This document shows positions 7,598 to 15,077 of a DNA stretch of 27,158 nucleotides, piece after piece. The notes below the pieces were generated by a model. That model did not search any database and had not been told where the DNA came from. It worked only from the letters and a program-made list of their open reading frames with translations. The first letter of the stretch is position 1. Each line of letters opens with the position of its first letter. Position numbers and translations under genes: made by a program. This stretch comes from Acidaminococcaceae bacterium. Its GTDB lineage: Bacteria > Bacillota > Negativicutes > Acidaminococcales > Acidaminococcaceae. The stretch is taken from assembly GCA_003512125.1 (NCBI GenBank), contig DOSQ01000126.1:345-27502 (forward strand). The letters are read 5' to 3'.

Positions 7598-8077
7598 GTG
7601 AAAAAAGTTAAGAAAACAAATGCAGCCCGTATTCTGGATGAACTGCAAATCAAATATGAATTGAAAACCTATCCCGTAGACGAGGAGCATCTGGATGCCG
7701 TCCATGTGGCGACGGAGGTCGGCATGCCGCCGGAACAGGTATTTAAAACACTGTGTGTGCGCGGTGACAAAACGGGTGTTGTTTTTGCGGTAATTCCAGG
7801 AAACGGGGAGTTGGATTTAAAGGCCCTTGCCAGGGTAAGCGGTAACAAACGCTGTGAAATGGTCCATCTGAAAGAAGTGCTGCCGCTGACAGGCTATATC
7901 CGGGGCGGCTGTTCCCCTCTGGGAGCTAAGAAAGCGTATCCGGTCTTTCTGGATGAAAGTTGCCGGGAGTTTGACCGCATTGCCATCAGTGCCGGTATGC
8001 GCGGGATGCAGATACTGGCAGCTCCTGCGGATCTGGTCCGGGCAACACGGGCTGTGGTCGATCATTTAATTATGTAA
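7598..8077 (+). CDS. ybaK: Cys-tRNA(Pro)/Cys-tRNA(Cys) deacylase, YbaK/EbsC family
   Basis: A free-standing trans-editing enzyme that hydrolyses Cys-tRNA(Pro), a product of ProRS misacylation; it acts in the cytoplasm on the aminoacyl-tRNA. The 159-residue single-domain product has the family hallmarks: an HVATEVGMPPEQVFKTL segment whose Lys50 corresponds to the catalytic Lys of Haemophilus YbaK, AVIPGNGELDLKALA, and GYIRGGCSPLGAKK with the conserved Gly-Gly and Ser-Pro-Gly loop near the active site, followed by a C-terminal I-S-A-G-M-R-G strand. The GTG start at 7598 is set by AGGAGGT at 7584-7590. thrC starts 17 bases after its stop, so they form an operon. The window's ProRS is at 18526 and carries its own editing insertion. 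Confidence 0.92.
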   Translation: MKKVKKTNAARILDELQIKYELKTYPVDEEHLDAVHVATEVGMPPEQVFKTLCVRGDKTGVVFAVIPGNGELDLKALARVSGNKRCEMVHLKEVLPLTGYIRGGCSPLGAKKAYPVFLDESCREFDRIAISAGMRGMQILAAPADLVRATRAVVDHLIM

Positions 8078-8093
8078 AAGAGGAGACGGAAAA

Positions 8094-9596
8094 ATGTTGT
8101 TTGTAAGCACCAGAGGGCAGGTTGGCAAAGTATCTTCCGCCCATGCAATCAAAGAAGGGCTGGCCGGCGACGGCGGGCTGTTCGTTCCCCAGACGTTCCC
8201 GGGCCTGTCTTTAGATACAATCCTGGGGATGCATGCGCTGTCGTATGAGCAGATGGCCGTCATGATACTGGAAAACTTCCTTACGGATTACAGTGTGGAA
8301 GAACTGACTGAATGTGCGGGGGCTGCTTACTCTTCTGTAAAATTCGGCGCAGATCCCGCGCCTCTTCGCAACGTGGGAGAACGCACGGATGTATTGGAAT
8401 TATGGCACGGTCCGACTATGGCATTTAAGGATATTGCCTTGCAGATCCTGCCCCATCTGATGACAAAAGCGCAGGAAAAAACCGGGGCTGACACCAGGAT
8501 CGTGATCCTTGCCGCTACATCAGGAGATACGGGGAAAGCAGCACTGGAAGGGTTTGCAGATGTACCCGGTACGGAAATTATTGTGTTTTATCCGGAAGAC
8601 GGTGTCAGCCCGGTACAGAAATTGCAGATGGTGACCCAGGCGGGAAAAAACACAAAAGTATTTGGGATCCACGGCAACTTTGATGATGCCCAGCGGGGAG
8701 TAAAAGAGATTTTCGGTAATGCTGAACTTGAAAAGGAACTTAAAGACTGCGGCTGGGTTTTCTCGTCTGCCAATTCGATAAACTGGGGAAGACTGGCCCC
8801 ACAGATCACCTATTATTTTAAAGCCTATTCCGACGCGGTAGCGAATGAGCGTATCAAGCCGGGAGAAAAGATTATTTTTTCTGTTCCCACCGGGAATTTT
8901 GGCGACATACTGGCCGGTTATTATGCAAAGAAGATGGGGCTGCCGGTAAAACACTTTATCTGCGCTTCCAATTCCAATAATGTGCTGACAGATTTTATCA
9001 ACACGGGTGTATATGATAAAAACCGTGAGCTGAACAAAACTGTTTCTCCCTCCATGGATATCCTGGTCTCCAGCAATCTGGAACGGCTGCTGTTTGACCT
9101 TACGGAAAATGATGCGGCACAGGTTGCAGACTGGATGGAGCAACTAAATACAACTGGGAAGTATCAGGTTTCCAAAGATGTTTTGGAACAGATCAGGGAA
9201 TTATTTTTCGCAGCGTGGATTGACGAACAGGAGACCGTGGATGCAATAGGGCGTGTCCATAATGACTTTGAATATTTGATCGACCCGCATACATCGGTGG
9301 CCTGGCGGGCTGCAGAAAAATACCGCCTGCTGAGCGGCGATGACAGTTATATTGTCGTCCTTTCCACGGCAAGCCCCTTTAAATTCTGCAAAACGGTTCT
9401 GGAAGGAATCGGCAAGGCGGCAGGATTAAATGAAACTGATCCTTTTGAAGCGGCACACCGTCTCGCGGAAGAAACAGAAACCGCAGTGCCTCCACAGGTT
9501 TTAGCACTGGAATCGATGCCCGTCCTGCACAAAGAAGTGATTGCAGCCGACGAGATGGCACAACACATCAAAAAGACGTTGGAAATTGCACAATAA
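8094..9596 (+). CDS. thrC: Threonine synthase
   Basis: A PLP enzyme that converts O-phospho-L-homoserine to L-threonine, the last step of threonine synthesis. The 500-residue length and early F-V-S-T-R-G segment mark the longer ThrC class, as in E. coli and fungi, rather than the short Bacillus type. PLP-forming Lys112 lies in HGPTMAFKD, the phosphate loop in ATSGDTGKAAL, and SANSINWGRLAPQITYYF is the typical mid-protein block. AGGAGA at 8081-8086 supports the ATG at 8094. It is co-directional with ybaK. No hom or thrB gene lies nearby, so it is not part of a classic thr operon here. No attenuator peptide rich in Thr codons was seen upstream. Confidence 0.95.
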   Translation: MLFVSTRGQVGKVSSAHAIKEGLAGDGGLFVPQTFPGLSLDTILGMHALSYEQMAVMILENFLTDYSVEELTECAGAAYSSVKFGADPAPLRNVGERTDVLELWHGPTMAFKDIALQILPHLMTKAQEKTGADTRIVILAATSGDTGKAALEGFADVPGTEIIVFYPEDGVSPVQKLQMVTQAGKNTKVFGIHGNFDDAQRGVKEIFGNAELEKELKDCGWVFSSANSINWGRLAPQITYYFKAYSDAVANERIKPGEKIIFSVPTGNFGDILAGYYAKKMGLPVKHFICASNSNNVLTDFINTGVYDKNRELNKTVSPSMDILVSSNLERLLFDLTENDAAQVADWMEQLNTTGKYQVSKDVLEQIRELFFAAWIDEQETVDAIGRVHNDFEYLIDPHTSVAWRAAEKYRLLSGDDSYIVVLSTASPFKFCKTVLEGIGKAAGLNETDPFEAAHRLAEETETAVPPQVLALESMPVLHKEVIAADEMAQHIKKTLEIAQ

Positions 9597-9625
9597 AATA
9601 TTTTTATTTACTATGTAAAAAAGTC

Positions 9626-9654
9626 TTGCCCGATGGCAATGACTGTGTTATAAT
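9626..9654 (+). promoter_or_regulatory. Strong sigma-A promoter for rpsB, overlapped by an inverted repeat
   Basis: TTGCCC (9626-9631), a 17-base spacer and a perfect TATAAT (9649-9654) give a near-consensus promoter, with transcription expected from about 9661. The sequence AGTC-TTGCC-CGAT-GGCAA-T-GACT (9623-9644) is an imperfect inverted repeat covering the -35 box and most of the spacer. It could be an operator or the remains of a thrC terminator. Confidence 0.75.
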
Positions 9655-9660
9655 GCTTGA

Positions 9661-9758
9661 AGTGTTTCAATACACACGCAGTCGGATGGGTACTGTCCGC
9701 GCAAGCGGTGAGCCTGAATATAAGGAAGACTGCGGAGGAAAAAACAGGAGGAAGAAAC
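9661..9758 (+). ncRNA. Structured 5' leader of rpsB, candidate r-protein autoregulatory element
   Basis: The roughly 98-base untranslated leader can fold into a small 5' hairpin (GTGT 9662-9665 with ACAC 9672-9675), a closing stem CGCAGTC/GACTGCG (9677-9683 with 9728-9734, perfect), and inside it CCGC-GCAA-GCGG (9697-9708), a GNRA-tetraloop hairpin. TCCGC (9696-9700) can alternatively pair with GCGGA (9732-9736), next to the Shine-Dalgarno region. The layout resembles S2-binding autoregulatory leaders of rpsB; binding by S2 is inference. Confidence 0.6.
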
Positions 9759-10502
9759 ATGAGCACAATTATTTCCATGAAACAGTTGCTGGAAGCCGGC
9801 GTACATTTCGGTCATCAGACCCGTCGCTGGAACCCCAAAATGGCGAAGTACATCTTCACCGAACGTAACGGTATCTACATTATCGACCTGCAGAAGACCG
9901 TTAAAAAAGTTGACGAAGCTTACAACTTCATTCGCGAAACCGCACAGAACGGCGGCAACATCCTGTTCGTCGGCACGAAGAAGCAGGCACAGGAAGCCAT
10001 GCGTGAAGAAGCGGTACGCTGCAACCAGTACTATGTTAATGAACGCTGGCTGGGCGGCATGATGACCAACTTCAAGACCATCCAGAAACGCGTTGCCCGT
10101 CTGCGTCAGCTGGAAAAGATGGAAGAAGACGGAACGTTTGATGTTCTGCCGAAGAAAGAAGTACTGGGTCTGCGCCATGAAATGGAAAAACTGAACAAGA
10201 ACCTGGGCGGCATCAAAGACATGAAGAAACTGCCGGCAGCCCTGTTCGTAGTAGATCCCCGCAAAGAACACATCGCTGTTCTGGAAGCCCGCAAGCTGAA
10301 CATTCCTATCGTAGCTACGGTTGATACAAACTGCGATCCGGATGAAGTGGATTATGTAATTCCGGCTAACGATGACGCCATCCGTGCCGTACGTTTACTG
10401 GCCAGCAAGATGGCTGATGCCGTACTGGAAGGCCGTCAGGGCCAGCAGACTGCGGAAACAGCAGAAGCACCGGCTGAAGAAGCTGCTGCAGACGCAGAAT
10501 AA
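9759..10502 (+). CDS. rpsB: 30S ribosomal protein S2
   Basis: Protein uS2 of the small subunit, joining late in assembly and contacting S1. The 247-residue product begins M-S-T-I-I-S-M-K-Q-L-L-E-A-G-V-H-F-G-H-Q-T and continues with RRWNPKMAKYIF, IIDLQKT, FVGTKKQAQ, RWLGGMMTNF and DPRKEHIAVLEA, all diagnostic. It ends in an Ala/Glu-rich acidic tail. The ATG at 9759 follows AGGAGG (9746-9751); the frame stays open upstream to 9657 but that part is leader. tsf follows after about 126 bases containing a terminator. Expression is probably controlled by the promoter and structured leader. Codon use looks more biased than in neighbouring genes, as expected for high expression. Confidence 0.98.
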   Translation: MSTIISMKQLLEAGVHFGHQTRRWNPKMAKYIFTERNGIYIIDLQKTVKKVDEAYNFIRETAQNGGNILFVGTKKQAQEAMREEAVRCNQYYVNERWLGGMMTNFKTIQKRVARLRQLEKMEEDGTFDVLPKKEVLGLRHEMEKLNKNLGGIKDMKKLPAALFVVDPRKEHIAVLEARKLNIPIVATVDTNCDPDEVDYVIPANDDAIRAVRLLASKMADAVLEGRQGQQTAETAEAPAEEAAADAE

Positions 10503-10550
10503 TCTTACAACTGGTTTTCGGTTTCGGGAACCTTCAGTGTAATGATTTCG

Positions 10551-10580
10551 AAAGGGAACCCGTTGCGGTTCCCTTTATTT
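10551..10580 (+). terminator. Intrinsic terminator/attenuator between rpsB and tsf
   Basis: AAAGGGAACC (10551-10560), loop CGTTGC, GGTTCCCTTT (10567-10576) form a perfect 10-bp stem followed by ATTTAT. A second copy of GGGAACC at 10526-10532 could pair with the same downstream arm. Position suggests partial termination that sets the ratio of S2 to EF-Ts. Confidence 0.8.
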
Positions 10581-10628
10581 ATAACCGCTCAATAGTAATA
10601 TGTTTTCAAATACAGGAGGATGATATTT

Positions 10629-11510
10629 ATGGCTCAGATTACTGCTGCAATTGTTAAAGAACTGCGTGAACGTACCGGTGCAGGCATGATGGACTGCAAA
10701 AAAGCACTGGTAGCTACGGAAGGCGATATGGAAAAAGCTATCGACTTTCTGCGTGAAAAGGGCCTGTCCCAGGCCGCTAAAAAAGCCGGCCGCGTTGCTG
10801 CGGAAGGCGCTGTGGTTTCCCACGTTACAGAAGACGGTAAAGTGGGCGTAATTGTTGAAGTTAACTGCGAAACCGACTTCGTAGGCAAAAACGAAAACTT
10901 CCAGGCTCTGGCAAAATCCATTGCTGCCCATATTGTAAAGACCAATCCGGCTGATGTTGAGACTCTTCTGGCTTCCGAAATGGATGGCAAAGCCGTGAAA
11001 GACGTTGTTACCGAAGCCATCGCCAAGATCGGTGAAAACATTTCCGTTCGCCGTTTCGCCCGTTTTGAAAGTGCGGAAGGAAAGGTTTACAGCTATATCC
11101 ATGGCGGCGGCAAGATCGGCGTCCTGGTTGATATGAAAGGCGGCGATGCAGAACTGGGCAAAGATGTTGCCATGCAGGTCGCAGCTGCCAACCCTCAGTT
11201 CTTAAACCGCAATGAAGTTCCCGCTTCTGAATTGGAACATGAAAAAGAAATCCTGACTGAACAGGCCCGCAATGAAGGCAAACCGGAAAATATCATTGCG
11301 AAAATGGTTATCGGCCGCATCAATAAGTACTACAAAGAAGTTTGCCTGGTAGATCAGGAATTTATTCGTGATGGCGACCTGACCATCAGCAAGCTGCTGA
11401 AATCCAAAAATGCGGATGTTGCCCGTTTTGCCCGCTTCCAGTTAGGCGAAGGCATTGAAAAGAAACAGGAAAACTTCGCTGACGAAGTTGCTGCTTTTAT
11501 TAAAAAATAA
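10629..11510 (+). CDS. tsf: Elongation factor Ts
   Basis: Guanine-nucleotide exchange factor for EF-Tu, acting in the cytoplasm during elongation. The 293-residue product has the N-terminal UBA-like domain with LRERTGAGMMDCKKAL, the core segment VEVNCETDFVGKNENF, an internal domain with YIHGGGKIGVLVDM, and MQVAAANPQFLNRNEVP, all classic EF-Ts signatures. The length is full (two core subdomains plus coiled coil). The ATG at 10629 is chosen because AGGAGG (10614-10619) lies nine bases upstream; an in-frame ATG at 10620 abuts the ribosome site. It lies downstream of rpsB across a terminator and may have its own weak promoter near 10590-10601. An intrinsic terminator follows. Confidence 0.98.
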   Translation: MAQITAAIVKELRERTGAGMMDCKKALVATEGDMEKAIDFLREKGLSQAAKKAGRVAAEGAVVSHVTEDGKVGVIVEVNCETDFVGKNENFQALAKSIAAHIVKTNPADVETLLASEMDGKAVKDVVTEAIAKIGENISVRRFARFESAEGKVYSYIHGGGKIGVLVDMKGGDAELGKDVAMQVAAANPQFLNRNEVPASELEHEKEILTEQARNEGKPENIIAKMVIGRINKYYKEVCLVDQEFIRDGDLTISKLLKSKNADVARFARFQLGEGIEKKQENFADEVAAFIKK

Positions 11511-11523
11511 TTTGCCTGATATG

Positions 11524-11555
11524 AAAGACTGCAATTTTTTTTGCAGTCTTTTTTT
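11524..11555 (+). terminator. Intrinsic terminator after tsf
   Basis: AAAGACTGCAA (11524-11534) and TTGCAGTCTTT (11541-11551) form an 11-bp stem around a T6 loop and run into a T tract ending at 11555. This is a textbook rho-independent terminator. Confidence 0.92.
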
Positions 11556-11568
11556 GTGCCGCAAAATG

Positions 11569-11577
11569 TGGTATAAT
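11569..11577 (+). promoter_or_regulatory. Extended -10 promoter for pyrH-frr operon
   Basis: TGG-TATAAT (11569-11577) is a perfect extended -10 directly after the tsf terminator. The -35 position falls in the terminator's T tract (TTTTTT at 11549-11554, spacer 17). The leader to the pyrH GTG is about 75 bases. Confidence 0.65.
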
Positions 11578-11657
11578 AATTTGAATAATGTCAGCAAGTT
11601 TCATCTTCCCGGAATTTAGTTTGCGGAAGACTATAAAAATAATAGGAGGGTGTCGGC

Positions 11658-12383
11658 GTGGCAAATGAAGTGAAATACAGACGTGTCGTTTTAAAATTGA
11701 GCGGAGAAGCGCTCGCGGGAGAAAAAGGGTTCGGTATTGACCCGAACGTAGTGAACTCCATCGCAAAACAAATCAAGGAAGTCCTGGATTGCGGGCTGGA
11801 GATTGCGGTGGTAAACGGCGGCGGTAATATCTGGCGCGGATTGTCCGGTGCCAATAAGGGTATGGACCGTGCTACGGCAGACTATATGGGTATGCTGGCC
11901 ACAGTGATCAATTCCCTGGCGTTGCAGGATGCATTGGAACAGATCGGCGTGCCGACAAGGGTGCAGACAGCCATTGAAATGCGTCAGATCGCAGAACCGT
12001 ATATCCGTCGCAGGGCTGTCCGTCATCTGGAAAAGGAACGTGTCGTGATCTTTGCGGCCGGAACCGGAAATCCGTATTTTTCCACGGATACAACTGCAGC
12101 GCTGCGGGCAGCGGAAATTGAGGCGGATGCTATCCTGATGGGCAAGAACGGGGTAGACGGTGTTTATGACGCAGATCCGGCTACGCATCCGGAAGCAAAG
12201 AAGTTTGACTATCTGGACTATATTGATGTCATCAACAAACATTTAAGCGTGATGGATACGACAGCCATCAGCTTATGTATGGATAACAAGATTCCCATTA
12301 TCGTATTTAATATCGAAACACAGGGGAACATCCTGAAAGCCGCACTGGGAACAGTCACCGGTACAACGGTAGGAGGTAAATGA
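11658..12383 (+). CDS. pyrH: Uridylate kinase (UMP kinase)
   Basis: A bacterial-type UMP kinase of the amino-acid kinase fold that phosphorylates UMP to UDP with ATP and is usually hexameric and feedback-regulated by UTP and GTP. The 241-residue product shows VVLKLSGEALAGEKGFGID, the nucleotide loop VNGGGNIWRG, DRATADYMGMLATVINSLAL, FAAGTGNPYFSTDTTAALRA and MGKNGVDGVYDADP. GTG start at 11658 follows AGGAGGG (11644-11650). frr starts just after the stop, giving the conserved pyrH-frr pair. Transcription is separated from tsf by a terminator and a promoter, unusual only in that many Firmicutes read through. Confidence 0.98.
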   Translation: MANEVKYRRVVLKLSGEALAGEKGFGIDPNVVNSIAKQIKEVLDCGLEIAVVNGGGNIWRGLSGANKGMDRATADYMGMLATVINSLALQDALEQIGVPTRVQTAIEMRQIAEPYIRRRAVRHLEKERVVIFAAGTGNPYFSTDTTAALRAAEIEADAILMGKNGVDGVYDADPATHPEAKKFDYLDYIDVINKHLSVMDTTAISLCMDNKIPIIVFNIETQGNILKAALGTVTGTTVGGK

Positions 12384-12385
12384 TC

Positions 12386-12949
12386 ATGGCAACAGTTGAA
12401 GAACTCTTAACAACGAACGAAGAGAAAATGAAAAAGACCATTTCTTATCTTCGTGAAGACCTTGCAGGGCTGCGGGCAGGAAGGGCGACGCCGGCTCTGC
12501 TCAATAAAATTACGGTAGATTATTACGGAACCCCGACACCCATTAACCAGGTTGCCAATATCGGCGTACCGGAACCCCGCATGATCGTCATCACCCCTTG
12601 GGAAAAAAGCATGATCAAAGCCATTTCCAAGGCAATCATGACGTCGGATCTGGGTCTGAATCCCAACACAGACGGTTCGGTCATCCGGTTAAATCTTCCC
12701 CAACTGACAGAAGACCGGAGAAAAGAACTGGTTAAAACGGCCAACAAGCGCACGGAAGAAGCCCGCGTCAGTGTACGTAATATGCGCCGTGATATTATTG
12801 AAGGCATCAAAAAAGCGGAAAAGTCCAAAGAGATTACGGAAGACGATTCAAAAGACGGTCAGGATAAGGCTCAGAAGCTGACTGACAAAATGATGAAAGA
12901 AATCGACAAGGTAATCGAAGCAAAAGAAAAAGAAATTATGGAAGTGTAA
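12386..12949 (+). CDS. frr: Ribosome recycling factor
   Basis: RRF splits post-termination ribosomes together with EF-G. The 187-residue product has the two-domain RRF pattern: K-M-K-K-T-I-S-Y-L-R-E-D-L-A-G-L-R-A-G-R-A followed by T-P-A-L-L, then VDYYGTPTPINQVANI, PWEKSMIKAISKAIMTSDLGLNP, RLNLPQLTEDRRKELVK and the C-terminal RRDI helix. The ATG at 12386 is preferred because AGGAGG (12371-12376) lies nine bases upstream; an ATG at 12380 overlapping the pyrH stop is only three bases away from it. The gene is translationally close to pyrH. A small ORF begins three bases after its stop. Confidence 0.98.
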   Translation: MATVEELLTTNEEKMKKTISYLREDLAGLRAGRATPALLNKITVDYYGTPTPINQVANIGVPEPRMIVITPWEKSMIKAISKAIMTSDLGLNPNTDGSVIRLNLPQLTEDRRKELVKTANKRTEEARVSVRNMRRDIIEGIKKAEKSKEITEDDSKDGQDKAQKLTDKMMKEIDKVIEAKEKEIMEV

Positions 12950-12952
12950 CCT

Positions 12953-13177
12953 ATGCCGGATGTTCTTGCCCTGCCTCTTTGTGAAGCAGAAAAACTGCTG
13001 GCAGCTTCTGGCCGGGATTATCAGGTGGTACGTATTTCTTCCGGTTACCGGCATGAGACGATAGAGAATTGCCAGATGGAAGAATATGTTGTCAGACAGC
13101 AGGAACTGGCTGACCATAAAATACTTTTGAGTACAATTATGAAGAGGAGAAAGGAGGTGCTCGAGTATGGCTTATAA
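12953..13177 (+). CDS. Small PASTA-like protein, uncharacterised
   Basis: A 74-residue ORF starting three bases after the frr stop. Residues 1-50 read M-P-D-V-L-A-L-P-L-C-E-A-E-K-L-L-A-A-S-G, then D-Y-Q-V-V-R and E-E-Y-V-V-R-Q-Q. This matches the pattern of a single PASTA repeat (P-D-V-x-G-x-x-x-x-E-A-x-x-x-L, then a V-x-x-Q strand), but with no kinase, no membrane anchor and no signal peptide. The last 25 residues are charged and helical. Its 3' end overlaps the ferredoxin start by 11 bases and contains the ferredoxin ribosome site, which suggests coupling. The ribosome site for this ORF is weak (GGAAGTG at 12940-12946). Reality is supported by the fit into the gap and the protein-like sequence; function is unknown. 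Confidence 0.65.
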   Translation: MPDVLALPLCEAEKLLAASGRDYQVVRISSGYRHETIENCQMEEYVVRQQELADHKILLSTIMKRRKEVLEYGL

Positions 13178-13343
13178 AATTGATACCGACGCTTGCGTAG
13201 GCTGCGGCACTTGTGCCAGCACCTGCCCCGTAGGCGCACCGAAAGAAGACGGTGAAGGCAAATATCAGATCACGGCTGACGAATGTGTAGAATGCGGCGC
13301 TTGCGCAGCAAACTGCCCGGTTGGCGCTATTTCTCAGGAATAA
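13167..13343 (+). CDS. 2[4Fe-4S] ferredoxin
   Basis: A 58-residue clostridial-type ferredoxin that carries two low-potential [4Fe-4S] clusters and shuttles electrons in the cytoplasm. Cluster motifs are complete: CVGCGTCASTCPVG near the N terminus and CVECGACAANCPVG near the C terminus, each C-x2-C-x2-C-x3-C-P. The internal symmetry of the two halves is clear. The ATG at 13167 has AGGAGG (13152-13157) at ideal spacing, inside the end of the previous ORF. It is too short for a 60-residue cutoff. It lies upstream of uppS-cdsA-dxr-rseP-ispG; IspG is an iron-sulfur reductase needing such a donor, so a role in the MEP pathway is plausible but inferred. Confidence 0.96.
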   Translation: MAYKIDTDACVGCGTCASTCPVGAPKEDGEGKYQITADECVECGACAANCPVGAISQE

Positions 13344-13356
13344 TTTCCGGAAAGAA

Positions 13357-13396
13357 CTCCCCTTCTGTTCCGACAGGAGGGGAGGCACATTTTTCT
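13357..13396 (+). terminator. Hairpin with T-rich tail between ferredoxin and uppS
   Basis: CTCCCCTTCTG (13357-13367) and CAGGAGGGGAG (13374-13384) form an 11-bp stem with one G-T pair and loop TTCCGA. T-rich sequence (TTTTTCTTT) begins about five bases after the stem, so termination may be partial. Confidence 0.5.
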
Positions 13397-13418
13397 TTAC
13401 GTACAAGGATATCCGTTT

Positions 13419-14204
13419 ATGTTTAATACTTTATTTTTAAAACCAATCCGGTCCATGCCTGCCAAAGTCGCCATGAATGTTGACGGTCTTGATATGGATA
13501 ATATTCCGGCACATGTGGCAATTATCATGGATGGTAATGGACGCTGGGCCAAAGCCCGGGGCAAAATCCGTACACAGGGGCATAAAGTCGGCGCCGAAAC
13601 ACTCAAAACGATTGTCCGGGCGGCCGACACGCTGGGTATAAAAGCGATTACAGCGTATGCATTTTCTACAGAAAACTGGAAACGTCCTGTAACAGAAGTA
13701 CATTTTATTATGGAGCTGTTAAGCCGGTATCTTTCTTCGGAAATAGAAGAGTTTAAGGAAAACAATGTGCAGGTACGGTTCATGGGATCAAGAGATGGAC
13801 TGCCCCCGATCGTAACAGAAAAGATGGACCATGCCATTGAAGAAACTAAAAACGATACTGGCATTATTTTAAATCTCGCAATTAATTACGGCGGGCAGGC
13901 GGAGATCTTACACGCGGTCCGGTCTATCGCACAGCAGGTTGCCGATGGTACGCTGAAGATTGAAGACATCGATGCTTCCGTATTTGAAAATAATTTATAT
14001 TCCAAAGGTCTTCCGTCCCCGGATTTACTGATCCGGACAGGCGGGGATCTGCGGGTCAGCAATTTTTTATTATGGCAGATCGCCTATTCTGAGATTTGGA
14101 CGACTCAGGTATTCTGGCCAGACTTTACGCCGGACATGCTGGTAGAGGCCATAAAGATGTATCAGAAACGGGAACGCCGGTTTGGCGGGCTTGTCCAAAA
14201 ATAA
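13419..14204 (+). CDS. uppS: Isoprenyl transferase (undecaprenyl diphosphate synthase)
   Basis: A cis-prenyltransferase that extends farnesyl diphosphate with IPP to undecaprenyl diphosphate, the lipid carrier for peptidoglycan and other glycans; it acts at the inner membrane surface. The 261-residue product has HVAIIMDGNGRWAK with catalytic Asp38, AYAFSTENWKRP, NLAINYGGQAEI, LIRTGGDLRVSNF and LLWQIAYSE with WPDF. RTGGDLR is a variant of the commoner R-T-S-G-E form and also occurs in active enzymes. About 25 N-terminal residues precede the conserved core. The ATG at 13419 follows AAGGA (13405-13409). cdsA follows within 18 bases. Confidence 0.96.
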   Translation: MFNTLFLKPIRSMPAKVAMNVDGLDMDNIPAHVAIIMDGNGRWAKARGKIRTQGHKVGAETLKTIVRAADTLGIKAITAYAFSTENWKRPVTEVHFIMELLSRYLSSEIEEFKENNVQVRFMGSRDGLPPIVTEKMDHAIEETKNDTGIILNLAINYGGQAEILHAVRSIAQQVADGTLKIEDIDASVFENNLYSKGLPSPDLLIRTGGDLRVSNFLLWQIAYSEIWTTQVFWPDFTPDMLVEAIKMYQKRERRFGGLVQK

Positions 14205-14222
14205 CACAAAGGTTGGATTATT

Positions 14223-15053
14223 TTGTTAAAACGAATTTTAACGGCAGTTGTGGGAATACCCGTTGCTGTTTTTCTTGTGACCAGAGGCGGGTTACTTTTC
14301 ACTGCCGCTGTTTTTATTCTGGCTGTGGCTGCCTGGCGGGAATTTGCCAGAATGGCCGGAGCCAAAGATATCCATACATATAAGGTGACATCCCTGCTTC
14401 CGTCCATGCTGCTTCTGGCAGCTGCGGGAACCGGTAAAACCGAATTCTTTTTGCCGGTTCTGACGTTTGCAGTCCTGGGTATCCTGATGGAAGGTCTTTA
14501 CAGGCATTGCAACTGCGGTGAAACGAACTGGCCTCTGCATGTTTCCAATTCACTGATGGCATTGTTATATGTGGGGCTGTTATTTGCGCATATTCCCCTG
14601 ATCCGTGAATATTCCCCGGATACTGTACATTATATGGGGATGATTTTTTCACGGGGGGAGCTTGCATTGTGGATGGTATTGCTGGGCACCTGGGCCAGTG
14701 ACACCTTTGCCTACTTTTTTGGCATAGCGCTGGGCAAGCACAGGTTCTGTTCCGTAAGCCCAAAAAAATCCATGGAGGGCGCAATTGCCGGGTTTATCTT
14801 TGCGTTCGCGGTAACCGGGGGAATTGCGTATCATGGCCTGCATACCGGCCTGGTACCTGCGTTGATGCTGGGTTTGACCGTTGCATTTTTTGCGCCGGTA
14901 GGAGACCTGATCGAATCCATACTGAAGCGTTCCTTTGAAATCAAGGATTCCGGGAACTTCTTTCCCGGACACGGCGGCGTGCTGGACCGTTTCGACAGTC
15001 TGCTGTTTGCAGTGCCGGCTGTCTATTATGTAATGAAGTTCATGGGAATGTAA
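14223..15053 (+). CDS. cdsA: Phosphatidate cytidylyltransferase (CDP-diglyceride synthase)
   Basis: An integral membrane enzyme that makes CDP-diacylglycerol from phosphatidate and CTP for phospholipid synthesis. The 276-residue product has several hydrophobic helices from residue 8 onwards. The C-terminal family signature lies at about 232-260: SILKRSFEIKDSG followed by GHGGVLDRFDSL, with the two Asp-containing metal-binding segments. Residues around 160-190 contain the conserved W-A-S-D-T-F-A-Y-F-F-G and S-P-K-K-S-M-E-G-A segments. The TTG start at 14223 has a weak AAAGGTTGG site upstream; no better in-frame start precedes the conserved part. It lies between uppS and dxr, as in most Firmicutes. 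Confidence 0.96.
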   Translation: MLKRILTAVVGIPVAVFLVTRGGLLFTAAVFILAVAAWREFARMAGAKDIHTYKVTSLLPSMLLLAAAGTGKTEFFLPVLTFAVLGILMEGLYRHCNCGETNWPLHVSNSLMALLYVGLLFAHIPLIREYSPDTVHYMGMIFSRGELALWMVLLGTWASDTFAYFFGIALGKHRFCSVSPKKSMEGAIAGFIFAFAVTGGIAYHGLHTGLVPALMLGLTVAFFAPVGDLIESILKRSFEIKDSGNFFPGHGGVLDRFDSLLFAVPAVYYVMKFMGM

Positions 15054-15077
15054 TAATACATAATTCCGGTATACACG

